From NCBI RefSeq assembly GCF_014692525.1, contig NZ_JACNYL010000004.1:124001-188000 (forward strand): a stretch of DNA of 64,000 bases, in the 5' to 3' direction. Positions 16,885 through 25,543 of the stretch are shown piece by piece. A model generated the notes under the pieces. That model did no database searches. It was not told the origin of the DNA and was given only the letters and a program-made list of their open reading frames with translations. Numbering within the stretch: the first letter of the stretch is position 1; each line of letters starts with the position of its first letter. This stretch comes from Sphingobacterium chuzhouense (GTDB taxonomy: Bacteria > Bacteroidota > Bacteroidia > Sphingobacteriales > Sphingobacteriaceae). The translations under genes and the position numbers were made by a program.

Positions 16885-18201
16885 ATGGATATATTATCAC
16901 TTCTTATTATTGTCGTTTTATGTTGTATCATCTTAGGACTTCTTTGGTTGCAGACTCAAAAAGTACCGAGAAACGCGTTGCAGCAAGTCGAACAAGAAAA
17001 GAACACCGCTGTAATAGAACTAACCAAAGTGCAGGAAAGAGAACGGATACTACAACAAGGAAAAGAACTAACTGAGCAAGCACTGGAAGCTGAGCGACGA
17101 GAACGGGCTTCCGTAGAGCGAACACTCGAAAGTACAAATGCGTATTTGCAGGCCCAACAAGAGAAATATCAAACACAGCAAGAAGAAATGCAGCAATTGC
17201 GAAAGCAGTTTCATTTGGAATTTCAGCACATGGCTAATGTGATTCTCGAAGAAAAGACCCAGAAATTTACGGCAGTCAATCAACAGCACTTAGATCAGAT
17301 ACTTACACCGTTAAAGGAGAAAATCAAAACGTTTGAAGAAAAAGTAGAACGAACTTACCAGCAAGAGGCCGCGGAACGTAATGTATTGAAAGGCGTCGTG
17401 GAACAGCTTATGCAGCAGAGTATGCTGATTAAAAATGAAGCGAATAATTTGACCAGGGCATTGAAAGGGGATAGCAAAAAACAAGGGTATTGGGGCGAAA
17501 TTATCTTGGAACGGGTACTGGAGCGTTCGGGTTTGATAAAAGATCAAGAATATAGATTGCAAGCTGTTTTTGATGAAGATAACAGCCGGAAAATTCCAGA
17601 TGCTATTGTCTTACTGCCGGATGATAAACATCTAGTTATTGATTCTAAAGTATCCTTAACGGCATACGAACGGTGGGTGAATGAGGAAGACGAAGTAGAA
17701 CAAGTTCAGTACTTACGTCAACATGTACAGTCTATCGAATCGCATATCCGGCAATTATCGGCAAAGAATTACCAAGATCTCTATGGCATCCATTCTCCAG
17801 ATTTTGTTTTGTTGTTTATGCCAATAGAATCTGCTTTAAGTGTTGCGATTAAGGAAAAATCGGATTTATTTTCCAACGCTTGGGACAGGCGGGTCGTTAT
17901 TGTAGGGCCGTCAACATTGTTGGCAACATTACGGACGATTGCAAGTGTGTGGGTGCAGGAGCGCCAAAACCGTAATGTCTTGGAAATAGCGAAGGAAGCA
18001 GGTTTACTATATGATAAGTTTGTAGGCTTTTTGAACGATATGCAGCAATTAGAGACCCATTTGCAACGTGCATCCGAAAAACATCAAGAAGCTATGCGAA
18101 AACTGTCGGCCGGTACCGGAAATGTGATTAAGAAAGTAGAAAACCTAAAACAGCTCGGTGCAAAGGCGAACAAACAGATCGACCCAAAATACCTGGAATA
18201 G
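16885..18201 (+). CDS. rmuC: DNA recombination protein RmuC
   Basis: 438 residues from ATG 16885; the alternative start at 16843 overlaps the preceding gene by 31 nt. An N-terminal membrane anchor (DILSLLIIVVLCCIILGLLW) is followed by a long coiled coil (about 25-200, Gln/Glu/Lys-rich) and the RmuC nuclease-like domain (KKQGYWGEIILERVLERSG, IPDAIVLLPDDKHLVIDSKVSL). RmuC limits recombination at inverted repeats. Its stop is 10 nt from the stop of the convergent ggt gene. Confidence 0.93.
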   Translation: MDILSLLIIVVLCCIILGLLWLQTQKVPRNALQQVEQEKNTAVIELTKVQERERILQQGKELTEQALEAERRERASVERTLESTNAYLQAQQEKYQTQQEEMQQLRKQFHLEFQHMANVILEEKTQKFTAVNQQHLDQILTPLKEKIKTFEEKVERTYQQEAAERNVLKGVVEQLMQQSMLIKNEANNLTRALKGDSKKQGYWGEIILERVLERSGLIKDQEYRLQAVFDEDNSRKIPDAIVLLPDDKHLVIDSKVSLTAYERWVNEEDEVEQVQYLRQHVQSIESHIRQLSAKNYQDLYGIHSPDFVLLFMPIESALSVAIKEKSDLFSNAWDRRVVIVGPSTLLATLRTIASVWVQERQNRNVLEIAKEAGLLYDKFVGFLNDMQQLETHLQRASEKHQEAMRKLSAGTGNVIKKVENLKQLGAKANKQIDPKYLE

Positions 18202-18211
18202 AGCCGCCACG

Positions 18212-19909
18212 TCAATACCCTGCGGCAACATCATCCCCACGCGAATCCGCACCCGTTTGTAACTTTCCATTGGGAAGGATGACAATATTCTCCATACGAC
18301 CTATTGAACTTCGTGGATGAAAAATATAACCATCGTTTTCCATACTTTTACGGATAGGTTCGGCGATTGCCTTTTCTTCCACATCAATGCGATCAGGTTT
18401 CCATTGGTGATGAAAACGAGGCGCATTTACGGACTCTTCTGCACTCATATCAAATTCCAAGACGTTAAGAATACCTTGAAACACGGATGTTATGATAGTC
18501 GATCCACCCGGTGTTCCGATAACCATCTTTAGCTGTCCATTCTGTTCGACAATGGTGGGCGTCATCGCGCTCAACATCCTTTTATGTGGTGCTATGGCGT
18601 TTGCTTTACCTCCCAGTAGACCGTACAAATTAGGCGTTCCCGGTTTTACAGAAAAGTCATCCATTTCATTATTTAATAGAAAACCCGCACCATCTACCCA
18701 CACATAAGCGCCATAAGACCCGTTAATGGTGGTAGTCAATGAAACAGCATTCCCATCCTTGTCAACAATGCTGAAATGGGTGGTTTCTTCCGATTCATAA
18801 CCGGGGATGGATGAAGCTTTTACTTCGGAACTGGGTGTTGCTTTATTTAGGCTTACTTTTGCCATCCGATTTTGGTTACGTTTTTTATCGGTTAAATAGG
18901 ATACCGGTACATTGTAAAAATCAGGATCTCCTAAGTAGGATGCTCTATCAGCATATATGCGCCGCTCGGCCTCTACCATTGCCCTTACCGTGCTATCAGA
19001 TTGAAAACCCCAGGCACGTAAGGGGTATTGTTCTACCGATTGTAGTAATGCGAGTAGCGCAATGCCACCACTGGAAGGAGGTGGCATGGAAATAATCTTG
19101 TAATCTTTATAAGCTCCTATAATGGGTTCCCGCCAAACGGCGTTATAGTTCGCTAAATCAGCATGCGTTATAATGCCATTGCCTCGTTTCATTTCGGCAA
19201 TAATGAAATCAGCTGTTTCTCCTTTATAAAAACCGTCTCGTCCTTGTTCTGCAATTCGCTTTAATGTATTTGCAAGCTGTGTCTGTACAAATAAATCCCC
19301 CGGCTTCCATTCTTCGTTACGAATAATGGCGGCACCATTAGGATTAAACTTCTTAAATCGTTTTTGATAATTATTGAACTCTCCTGCTTGTCGGGCGGTG
19401 ATGGGAAAGCCTTTTTCCGCAAGATTGATGGCGGGATTGATGAGCTCTTTCCAAGGCATGCTGCCATATTTTTTATGCGCTTCGTCCATACCTGCCACGG
19501 AACCGGGTACACCTGTAGCAAGTTGACCATAAAGGCTGAGATCTGTAATGGGGTTTCCTTTTTCATCCAGGTACATATCGCGATGTGCCTTCTCCGGTGC
19601 TTTTTCACGGAAGTCGAGTGACGTAACATGGCCATCCTTATCACGGTATACCATAAAACCGCCTCCCCCAATATTCCCCGCATTCGGGTAAACCACAGCG
19701 AGGGCAAATTGTATGGCAACAGCAGCATCAACCGCGTTGCCTCCTTCTTTTAGTATATCTATGCCAATCTGAGAAGCTAGGGGATGAGCGGTAACTACGG
19801 CTGCATGGTTAAATTCTTGTGTAGCAACTACTTCAGTTTTTTCTTGTGCTTTAGGATAAGAACCTATTAAAAATAAGGTGATAAAAAAGATAGTAGAAAG
19901 TAACTTCAT
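18212..19909 (-). CDS. ggt: Gamma-glutamyltransferase (periplasmic)
   Basis: 565 residues with signal peptide (MKLLSTIFFITLFLIGSYPKAQ). The proenzyme is cleaved before the conserved Thr in EETTHFSIVDKDGNAVS to give large and small subunits; downstream STIITSVFQ (GGSTIITS) and NNEMDDFS blocks match the family. It cleaves gamma-glutamyl bonds such as in glutathione. Single gene, convergent with rmuC. Confidence 0.94.
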   Translation of the reverse strand: MKLLSTIFFITLFLIGSYPKAQEKTEVVATQEFNHAAVVTAHPLASQIGIDILKEGGNAVDAAVAIQFALAVVYPNAGNIGGGGFMVYRDKDGHVTSLDFREKAPEKAHRDMYLDEKGNPITDLSLYGQLATGVPGSVAGMDEAHKKYGSMPWKELINPAINLAEKGFPITARQAGEFNNYQKRFKKFNPNGAAIIRNEEWKPGDLFVQTQLANTLKRIAEQGRDGFYKGETADFIIAEMKRGNGIITHADLANYNAVWREPIIGAYKDYKIISMPPPSSGGIALLALLQSVEQYPLRAWGFQSDSTVRAMVEAERRIYADRASYLGDPDFYNVPVSYLTDKKRNQNRMAKVSLNKATPSSEVKASSIPGYESEETTHFSIVDKDGNAVSLTTTINGSYGAYVWVDGAGFLLNNEMDDFSVKPGTPNLYGLLGGKANAIAPHKRMLSAMTPTIVEQNGQLKMVIGTPGGSTIITSVFQGILNVLEFDMSAEESVNAPRFHHQWKPDRIDVEEKAIAEPIRKSMENDGYIFHPRSSIGRMENIVILPNGKLQTGADSRGDDVAAGY

Positions 19910-19976
19910 GGCGACAAAAACAGTTTATCTCAGGTAAATATAGATTAAAAATGTTTTTTTGCCTAACTTAGATGCC

Positions 19977-20744
19977 ATGAAAACATTTTTCTCAACCATT
20001 ATATGTTGTGTTTTTTTCGTCACGCTCCACGCACAATCCGTTCGCATATTAACTTATAACATACATCATGGTAATCCGCCGGCACATCCGAATAAGATTG
20101 ATTTGCCTCGCATAGCGGAAGTTATTAAAACCGCTGATGCTGATGTTGTAGGTATACAGGAAGTAGATGTCCGTGTCTCACGTTCGCAAATGGTAGATCA
20201 AGCGAAGGAGTTGGCAGATTTGACAGGAATGCACTATTTTTTCTCCAAGGGTATCGATTTAGAAGAAGGCGAATATGGCACGTTAATCCTCACGAAGCAT
20301 AAAATTGTTGGTAATAAACGCTATGATTTACCCATGGTAGAAAAAAGTGAAAATAGATCGTTAGCTATCGTCGATGTGGAATTACCTAATGGTAAAGTGC
20401 TGTCTTTTGCCAATACGCATTTGGACTTAAAAGCAAAAAATAAAGTGGCGCAAGCAAACTACATAAAAGAATTAGGTGCCAGAATAGAAAATCCTTTAGT
20501 TCTTGTTGGAGATTTCAATGCGAAACCTACTGATGAGACGATTAAAATTTTGGAAGAACAATTTGTCCGAAATACAACAACGAATGGCCCTACACATCCA
20601 AATACCAGAGCAAAAAATGAAATCGATTATATTATGGTTGGAAAACAAACAAAATTCAACTGGAAGACTTATAAAACAGTCTCCGAAACGTATGCTTCCG
20701 ATCATTTGCCCGTATTTGCCGAAATAGAGTTAACGCTACAGTAA
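19977..20744 (+). CDS. Secreted endonuclease/exonuclease/phosphatase family protein
   Basis: 255 residues from ATG 19977 (an upstream TTG at 19959 gives no signal peptide start). Signal peptide MKTFFSTIICCVFFVTLHAQ. EEP fold motifs: TYNIHHG, VGIQEVDVRVSRS, NTHLDLKA, LVGDFNAKP and SDHLPVFAE, giving the catalytic Asn, Glu, Asp, Asn and Asp-His. The family hydrolyses phosphodiester or phosphomonoester bonds; the substrate is unknown. The 3' end overlaps the convergent MazG-like gene by 9 nt. Confidence 0.85.
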   Translation: MKTFFSTIICCVFFVTLHAQSVRILTYNIHHGNPPAHPNKIDLPRIAEVIKTADADVVGIQEVDVRVSRSQMVDQAKELADLTGMHYFFSKGIDLEEGEYGTLILTKHKIVGNKRYDLPMVEKSENRSLAIVDVELPNGKVLSFANTHLDLKAKNKVAQANYIKELGARIENPLVLVGDFNAKPTDETIKILEEQFVRNTTTNGPTHPNTRAKNEIDYIMVGKQTKFNWKTYKTVSETYASDHLPVFAEIELTLQ

Positions 20745-21062
20745 TTTCTCGTTATTTTTATGTCGATCCGCATCGCGAATGGATTTCTTTTCCAAGTTCT
20801 TTTGCAGTGCATCGGTAAGGTCTATGCCTGTCTGATTAGCAAGACAGATAAGTACAAATAGCACATCGGCCATCTCATCTGCTAGGTTGACTTCTTTATC
20901 CGATTTCTTAAACGATTGTTCGCCATATTGCCGAGCCATAATTCGGGCTACTTCACCTACTTCTTCCATCAGCATGGCGGTATTTGTTAGCTCGTTAAAA
21001 TAACGCACACCTGTGCTGTTAATCCATTTATCTACGATGTCTTGTGCTTCTTTTATGGTCAT
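20736..21062 (-). CDS. MazG-like nucleotide pyrophosphohydrolase
   Basis: 108 residues. Metal-binding helices carry EEVGEVARIMAR and the downstream LADEMADVLFVLICLAN, the all-alpha NTP pyrophosphohydrolase pattern (ExxE ... ExxD). It is likely a house-cleaning nucleotide hydrolase. Confidence 0.85.
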   Translation of the reverse strand: MTIKEAQDIVDKWINSTGVRYFNELTNTAMLMEEVGEVARIMARQYGEQSFKKSDKEVNLADEMADVLFVLICLANQTGIDLTDALQKNLEKKSIRDADRHKNNEKLL

Positions 21063-21114
21063 ATCCTTTTTTCTTATTTGTTGTTCGTAATCCGTAACTA
21101 GTTACGAGGCGTCT

Positions 21115-21561
21115 TTATTCCTTTGTGTCCAAGATGATCGTTACAGGTCCATCGTTACGCAAGTCGATTTTCATATCTGCTCCGAAAATGCCCAACTGTA
21201 CCTGTTTGTCCAATAGTGTCGATAGACGTTCGGCCATGCCTTGATATAACGGTTCTGCCTTATCGGGTTTTGCTGCTCGGATGAAAGAAGGACGATTGCC
21301 TTTCTTGGTCTGTGCGATCAACGTAAATTGAGATATCAGGAGAATGTTGCCCTTTATATCTTGAACAGACTTATTCATCAAGCCGGTGTCATCAGAAAAA
21401 ATACGAAGATTGACCAATTTTTGAGCCAACCATTCGGCTTCTTTCTCTGTGTCATCTTCTTCTACCCCAAGTAATACCAATAATCCTTGCTTAATTTCTC
21501 CTGTACATATACCATCTACCGTACACGAGGCTTGTGTAACCCGTTGTATAACTGCTCGCAT
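21115..21561 (-). CDS. dtd: D-aminoacyl-tRNA deacylase
   Basis: 148 residues from the ATG at 21561 (MRAVIQRVTQASC), the universal DTD N-terminus; an upstream start at 21594 adds 11 hydrophobic residues and is unlikely. The SQFTL motif (LISQFTLIAQTKKGNRPSF) and the Gly-cisPro motif (NDGPVT) are intact. It recycles D-amino acids mischarged on tRNA. Confidence 0.94.
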   Translation of the reverse strand: MRAVIQRVTQASCTVDGICTGEIKQGLLVLLGVEEDDTEKEAEWLAQKLVNLRIFSDDTGLMNKSVQDIKGNILLISQFTLIAQTKKGNRPSFIRAAKPDKAEPLYQGMAERLSTLLDKQVQLGIFGADMKIDLRNDGPVTIILDTKE

Positions 21562-21615
21562 GGTGCAAAATAAAAATAAAAATAGTAGTGGCAAAAGTTC
21601 TTTGCCACTACTTTC

Positions 21616-23781
21616 TTAAAATCGGATATTGAAACCGAACAGGAAGTTTGTTTCGGCCTGCGGAAAATAGAAGTTGTAGTCAATATGTTCTCCGGTAGGC
21701 GTAATGCCGCCGTATGTATAACCGTGTGATACATATTTTTCGTTGAGAATATTATTGACAGCGAGGTTCGCATCGATGTTTTTGATTCCCAGTAGAGAGA
21801 AGCTATAGCGCATGCGCAAGTTGTTTACAAAGAAAGGATCTACTTTACGGTCTTTCGACTGTGTGTTGTCCAGATATTGTCTTGATACGTATTTGCTGGT
21901 AAGGGCGAATTCCAGTGCCTGTATCGGCGAGTACGAGAACGCATTGGACAGAATGACCGATGGCGAAAAGGAGATATTGGTGGAGCGATAATGCTGCTCT
22001 ACTTGTGGTGCATCTAGGTAATTTCCGTCTTCGTCCATTACATCGAAGTATTTCGTGTAATTTTTGATTTTGTTCTCGCTTAGGGCAGCTGTTGCTTGCC
22101 ATCTGAACTGCTCGGATATTTGCCATGCAGCATCTAGCTCCACCCCCATGCGGTAGCTATGGGGCACGTTTTCCCGTATAACAGCGCCTACATCGTTTAT
22201 TTGTCCGCTTGCAATCAGCTGATCTTTATAAAACATACCATATACGTTGGCGCCTACGTTCAATGATTCCCGTCTCAACCGATATCCAGCTTCGATATTG
22301 TGCATGTGTTCAGGTTTCGGACGTGCATTTGGCGACGATTCAACGTAGTCATCACGGACAGGTTCCTTATTGCCAAAAGCATAAGAAGCGTAGATATTTG
22401 AGGTTGGCGACAAGAGATAGGTAGCCCCAATTTTCGGATTGAAGAAATGATGCTTTACATTTACATCTGCCAGTTCCAAGTTATGGTTATATCCTTCGAA
22501 TGTATAGTCGACAAAGCGATATTGCAAATCGGTATACAGGCGCATCGCACCAAATTTGGCATTCCATTTACTATAGAAATTGACGTCATTTTTCTCTGCA
22601 TCGTTAAGGTAGTACTTATCGCCCAGCTCGCTGTTCGAAGCATATTGCGCCCAGATCACTTCGCCGTAGTGGTCGCCGCGGTACTGATTGGCTCCTCCGC
22701 CAAAAATGAAGTCGTGGTTTTCGTTGAGCTTATGTGTTACCGAAAATACCGTTCCGTAAAAGTAGTTGTCCAGCCAACGACGACGGGCTAGGTCCGTTCT
22801 GTCGATAGTTGTGCCGCCAATTTCGATCGGAGAAAAGCCATACCCGGCAAATGATTCATCTTCTTTGAATTCTTCATAATAACCTGCGCCGCGTGTATAA
22901 TGTAAAGCCATATTTAGCGTAGTACGCTCCGTTGCAAAGTAATTGTAATGCAAGTGATGGTGTGTTTGGGTGTAGTTGTCCGTCTGGTTTTCGTATTCAA
23001 AGCCATTATAGCGTCTATTTGTTGTTAGGAAATCTTCCGGCACACCATTCCAAGCCTGATAGGTTTTCTCCTTACCGGAGAATACGGTAGCTTTCAGGTG
23101 ATGTTTTTCACCATAGTATCCCGCGTCGATATAGAAAGATTTCAAATCAGAGGAAGCTCGGTCAATATACCCATCCGAGCTAATTTTTGATAGTCGCGTA
23201 TTAAAAGCAAATTTGTCATCGATTAATCCAGAACCGACTTTAATGGTATTTTTCCACGTATTATAGGAACCAAAGCTGTTATTAAGTTCAGCGTATGGAC
23301 TCGGCTCTATAGCATCCGATTGGATATTAAGTGAGGCGCCGAAAGCTCCTGCGCCGTTGGTCGAAGTTCCTATACCACGTTGGATCTGAATGCTTTCTGT
23401 ACTTGATGCGAAATCCGGGAGGTTTACAAAAAAAGAACCCATACTCTCCGCATCATTCAAGGGGATGCCATTTAGGGTAACATTGATGCGCTGATTGTCC
23501 GATCCCCGGATGGTCATATTGGTATAGCCGATTCCCGCACCAGCATCCGAGCCAATAACGACGGAAGGTGTTTGATCAAGTAAATATGGAATATCCTGTC
23601 CCAAATTACTCCGCTTGATATCTTCTTTTGATAGGTTTTTGTACGTTGTGGCAGCATTAACCCCCGCTCGTGTTGCCATGACTTGTACTTCGTCGAGCAC
23701 ACGAACGGTGTCCGACTTTTGCCCAAAGGCGAAGAATGCTGCGAAAAGCATAACCACGGTTATAATTTCATGTTTTAACAT
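21616..23781 (-). CDS. TonB-dependent outer membrane receptor under TPP riboswitch control (thiamin/precursor uptake)
   Basis: 721 residues. Signal peptide about 1-20, TonB box near VRVLDEVQVMATRA, plug domain with MTIRGSDNQRINVTLNGIPLND, and a long beta-barrel ending in Phe (LFGFNIRF). It lacks the CarboxypepD-like domain of SusC proteins. A TPP riboswitch and a consensus promoter lie upstream, so expression should fall when thiamin pyrophosphate is plentiful. Bacteroides has comparable riboswitch-controlled outer membrane thiamin transporters; transport of thiamin or a precursor here is an inference from that control. Confidence 0.88.
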   Translation of the reverse strand: MLKHEIITVVMLFAAFFAFGQKSDTVRVLDEVQVMATRAGVNAATTYKNLSKEDIKRSNLGQDIPYLLDQTPSVVIGSDAGAGIGYTNMTIRGSDNQRINVTLNGIPLNDAESMGSFFVNLPDFASSTESIQIQRGIGTSTNGAGAFGASLNIQSDAIEPSPYAELNNSFGSYNTWKNTIKVGSGLIDDKFAFNTRLSKISSDGYIDRASSDLKSFYIDAGYYGEKHHLKATVFSGKEKTYQAWNGVPEDFLTTNRRYNGFEYENQTDNYTQTHHHLHYNYFATERTTLNMALHYTRGAGYYEEFKEDESFAGYGFSPIEIGGTTIDRTDLARRRWLDNYFYGTVFSVTHKLNENHDFIFGGGANQYRGDHYGEVIWAQYASNSELGDKYYLNDAEKNDVNFYSKWNAKFGAMRLYTDLQYRFVDYTFEGYNHNLELADVNVKHHFFNPKIGATYLLSPTSNIYASYAFGNKEPVRDDYVESSPNARPKPEHMHNIEAGYRLRRESLNVGANVYGMFYKDQLIASGQINDVGAVIRENVPHSYRMGVELDAAWQISEQFRWQATAALSENKIKNYTKYFDVMDEDGNYLDAPQVEQHYRSTNISFSPSVILSNAFSYSPIQALEFALTSKYVSRQYLDNTQSKDRKVDPFFVNNLRMRYSFSLLGIKNIDANLAVNNILNEKYVSHGYTYGGITPTGEHIDYNFYFPQAETNFLFGFNIRF

Positions 23782-23850
23782 AAAAAAAAATAATTAAACT
23801 AAGTTAAACATACTATTACCAGGGGTTAGCAATAGCCTATTATTTAACTA

Positions 23851-23955
23851 ACCTTTCCCTACGCCAGCATTATCTGGATCAGGTGCGTCTCACTTAATCG
23901 CGAGACTGGGTATAATCTCAGCCCGTCTTTGTGTTCAAACAACAAGGCACCCCTA
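23851..23955 (-). promoter_or_regulatory. TPP riboswitch (THI element)
   Basis: Read on the minus strand the segment starts with the P1-side GGGGTGCC, continues with the conserved GGGCTGAGA, then ACCTGATC, and ends with TAATGCTGGCGTAGGGA. These are the conserved THI-box blocks in correct order. The 5' edge lies just after the candidate transcription start. About 70 nt remain before the receptor ATG at 23781, enough for translational or transcriptional control. Confidence 0.94.
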
Positions 23956-23965
23956 TTCGATAGCG

Positions 23966-23996
23966 CAAAAGTAAAGATTAATTTGATATTCTCAAA
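23966..23996 (-). promoter_or_regulatory. Consensus promoter of the riboswitch-receptor transcript
   Basis: On the minus strand TTTG (23993-23996), 19 nt, TACTTTTG (23966-23973), a full match to TTTG-N19-TAnnTTTG. Predicted start is near 23959, directly ahead of the riboswitch. Confidence 0.7.
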
Positions 23997-24052
23997 TTAT
24001 GGCGTCATTTTTGATTCTATTATTCAAATAACAAAATAGTTCAATTAGTTAA

Positions 24053-25222
24053 ATGAGGTATATTTCAGCAAGCATTGTGATTCCTGTCAAAGGGAATTTC
24101 ATGAGAAAAGGTGTCGTTGCGATTGATAAAACTGGTGTGATTAAGGGTGTCTATGAAGAAACAGATCCAGCCGTATCGAATGTGAAGAAAGAGTTTTACG
24201 ATGGGGTCCTGATACCGGGCTTTGTCAATGCCCATTGCCATATTGAATTATCCCACATGCTGGGTAAAACAAAAAAAGGAACGGGGCTACCGCGTTTTTT
24301 GGCGGATGTAATGAAACAACGTACCGCAAAAGAAAAAGATATTTTGGCGAAGATCGAAGCTGCAGACGAAACGATGTATAATAACGGTATCCAAGCTGTG
24401 GGAGATCACGTTAATACAGAATTGTCAGCGAAAACAAAGTCAAGTAGCCAGATAAAATACCATACGTTTGTAGAGGTCATGGCGATGACGAAAGAAGATA
24501 TACAAGTCCGGGTAGATAAGGCACGTGATGTCGAATTTTACTTTGATGCCAATCATGCCTCTATTACGCCACATGCCCCTTATTCGTGCTCAAAAGAATT
24601 GTTTAAAGCATTTCGTAAACTCGTGAGCGAGGATAATATACTAAGTGTCCACAATCAGGAGAGCGAGGAAGAGAATAAGCTCTATCGTTATAGGCAAGGG
24701 GAGTTCCTTGATTTTTATGAAGAAATGGGATTGAATGCAGATTCATTCAAAGCGCAGGCAAGGAATTCCATCCAATCTTATCTCGCACATTTGCCAAAGA
24801 ACAACCCACTGATGTTGATCCATAATACGTACATGTCTCTAAAGGATATTGATTTTATCGAACGGTTAGGTAGAGATGTGTACTTTTGTGTCTGTCCAAA
24901 ATCAAATTTATATATTGAAGGTAAATTGCCTAAAATACTCAATTTTGTTCCGAACCAAAGTCGAATGGTAGTTGGTACTGACAGCTTGGCGTCCAACGAC
25001 ACGCTTGATATCTTGGAGGAATTGAAGGTGATCTCCTCGCATTTCAGCCAATTGGACTTCTTGCAAATACTACCGTGGGCAACGATTAATGGTGCGGAAG
25101 TACTGGGGCTCTCCGATCAGCTAGGATCTATTGAAGTTGGTAAAACACCTGGTTTAGTGCTGTTGGAAGGTATGAACAATCTACGACTAACGGAGCGGGT
25201 CACGTTGAAAAGAATAGCTTAG
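24053..25222 (+). CDS. Amidohydrolase family protein (nucleoside/aminofutalosine deaminase-like)
   Basis: 389 residues. Metal-dependent hydrolase motifs: NAHCHIELSHM near the N-terminus, ITPHAPYSCS, LSVHNQESEEE, and VVGTDSLASNDTLDI near residue 310. The arrangement resembles the ATZ/TRZ, S-adenosylhomocysteine and aminofutalosine deaminase group. The exact substrate is not resolved; a futalosine-pathway role would need other mqn genes, which are not in the window. Confidence 0.75.
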   Translation: MRYISASIVIPVKGNFMRKGVVAIDKTGVIKGVYEETDPAVSNVKKEFYDGVLIPGFVNAHCHIELSHMLGKTKKGTGLPRFLADVMKQRTAKEKDILAKIEAADETMYNNGIQAVGDHVNTELSAKTKSSSQIKYHTFVEVMAMTKEDIQVRVDKARDVEFYFDANHASITPHAPYSCSKELFKAFRKLVSEDNILSVHNQESEEENKLYRYRQGEFLDFYEEMGLNADSFKAQARNSIQSYLAHLPKNNPLMLIHNTYMSLKDIDFIERLGRDVYFCVCPKSNLYIEGKLPKILNFVPNQSRMVVGTDSLASNDTLDILEELKVISSHFSQLDFLQILPWATINGAEVLGLSDQLGSIEVGKTPGLVLLEGMNNLRLTERVTLKRIA

Positions 25223-25242
25223 CATCTTTCCTTTTTCTTCTG

Positions 25243-25250
25243 TACCTTTG
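25243..25250 (+). promoter_or_regulatory. Candidate -7 element for the acylphosphatase gene
   Basis: TACCTTTG matches TAnnTTTG and ends 9 nt before the ATG at 25260, predicting a very short leader. It overlaps a TTG at 25248, which argues against that upstream start. Confidence 0.45.
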
Positions 25251-25259
25251 ACCGTAAGA

Positions 25260-25538
25260 ATGAAACATCTGAATATTACTGTTACGGGCAAGGTACAGGG
25301 CGTATACTATCGTGCAACGTGTAAAGCGGTTGCAGATCAGCTTGGGATAAAAGGATTCGTTATGAATCAGCCTGATGGCACAGTATATATAGAAGCCGAA
25401 GGTGATACCTTTGCACTAGAGGCTTTATTAGAATTTTGCCATGAGGGCCCTGATCGAGCCGAGGTTGCTGAAGTAAGGTCTGTTGAGGGAACCTTTCAAG
25501 GTTTTAAGAATTTTGATGTCAATAAAAAGAAAAGATAG
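25260..25538 (+). CDS. acyP: Acylphosphatase
   Basis: 92 residues, normal for the family. GKVQGVYYRATC holds the phosphate loop and catalytic Arg, and GFVMNQPDGTVYIEAEG holds the catalytic Asn. It hydrolyses acyl phosphates such as carbamoyl or acetyl phosphate. The flippase gene starts 5 nt after the stop. Confidence 0.93.
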   Translation: MKHLNITVTGKVQGVYYRATCKAVADQLGIKGFVMNQPDGTVYIEAEGDTFALEALLEFCHEGPDRAEVAEVRSVEGTFQGFKNFDVNKKKR

Positions 25539-25543
25539 CCGTT

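Noticed and set aside
24053-25222. Assigning the amidohydrolase as aminofutalosine deaminase of the alternative menaquinone pathway
   Set aside because: Motifs fit several deaminases and no mqn gene is in the window.
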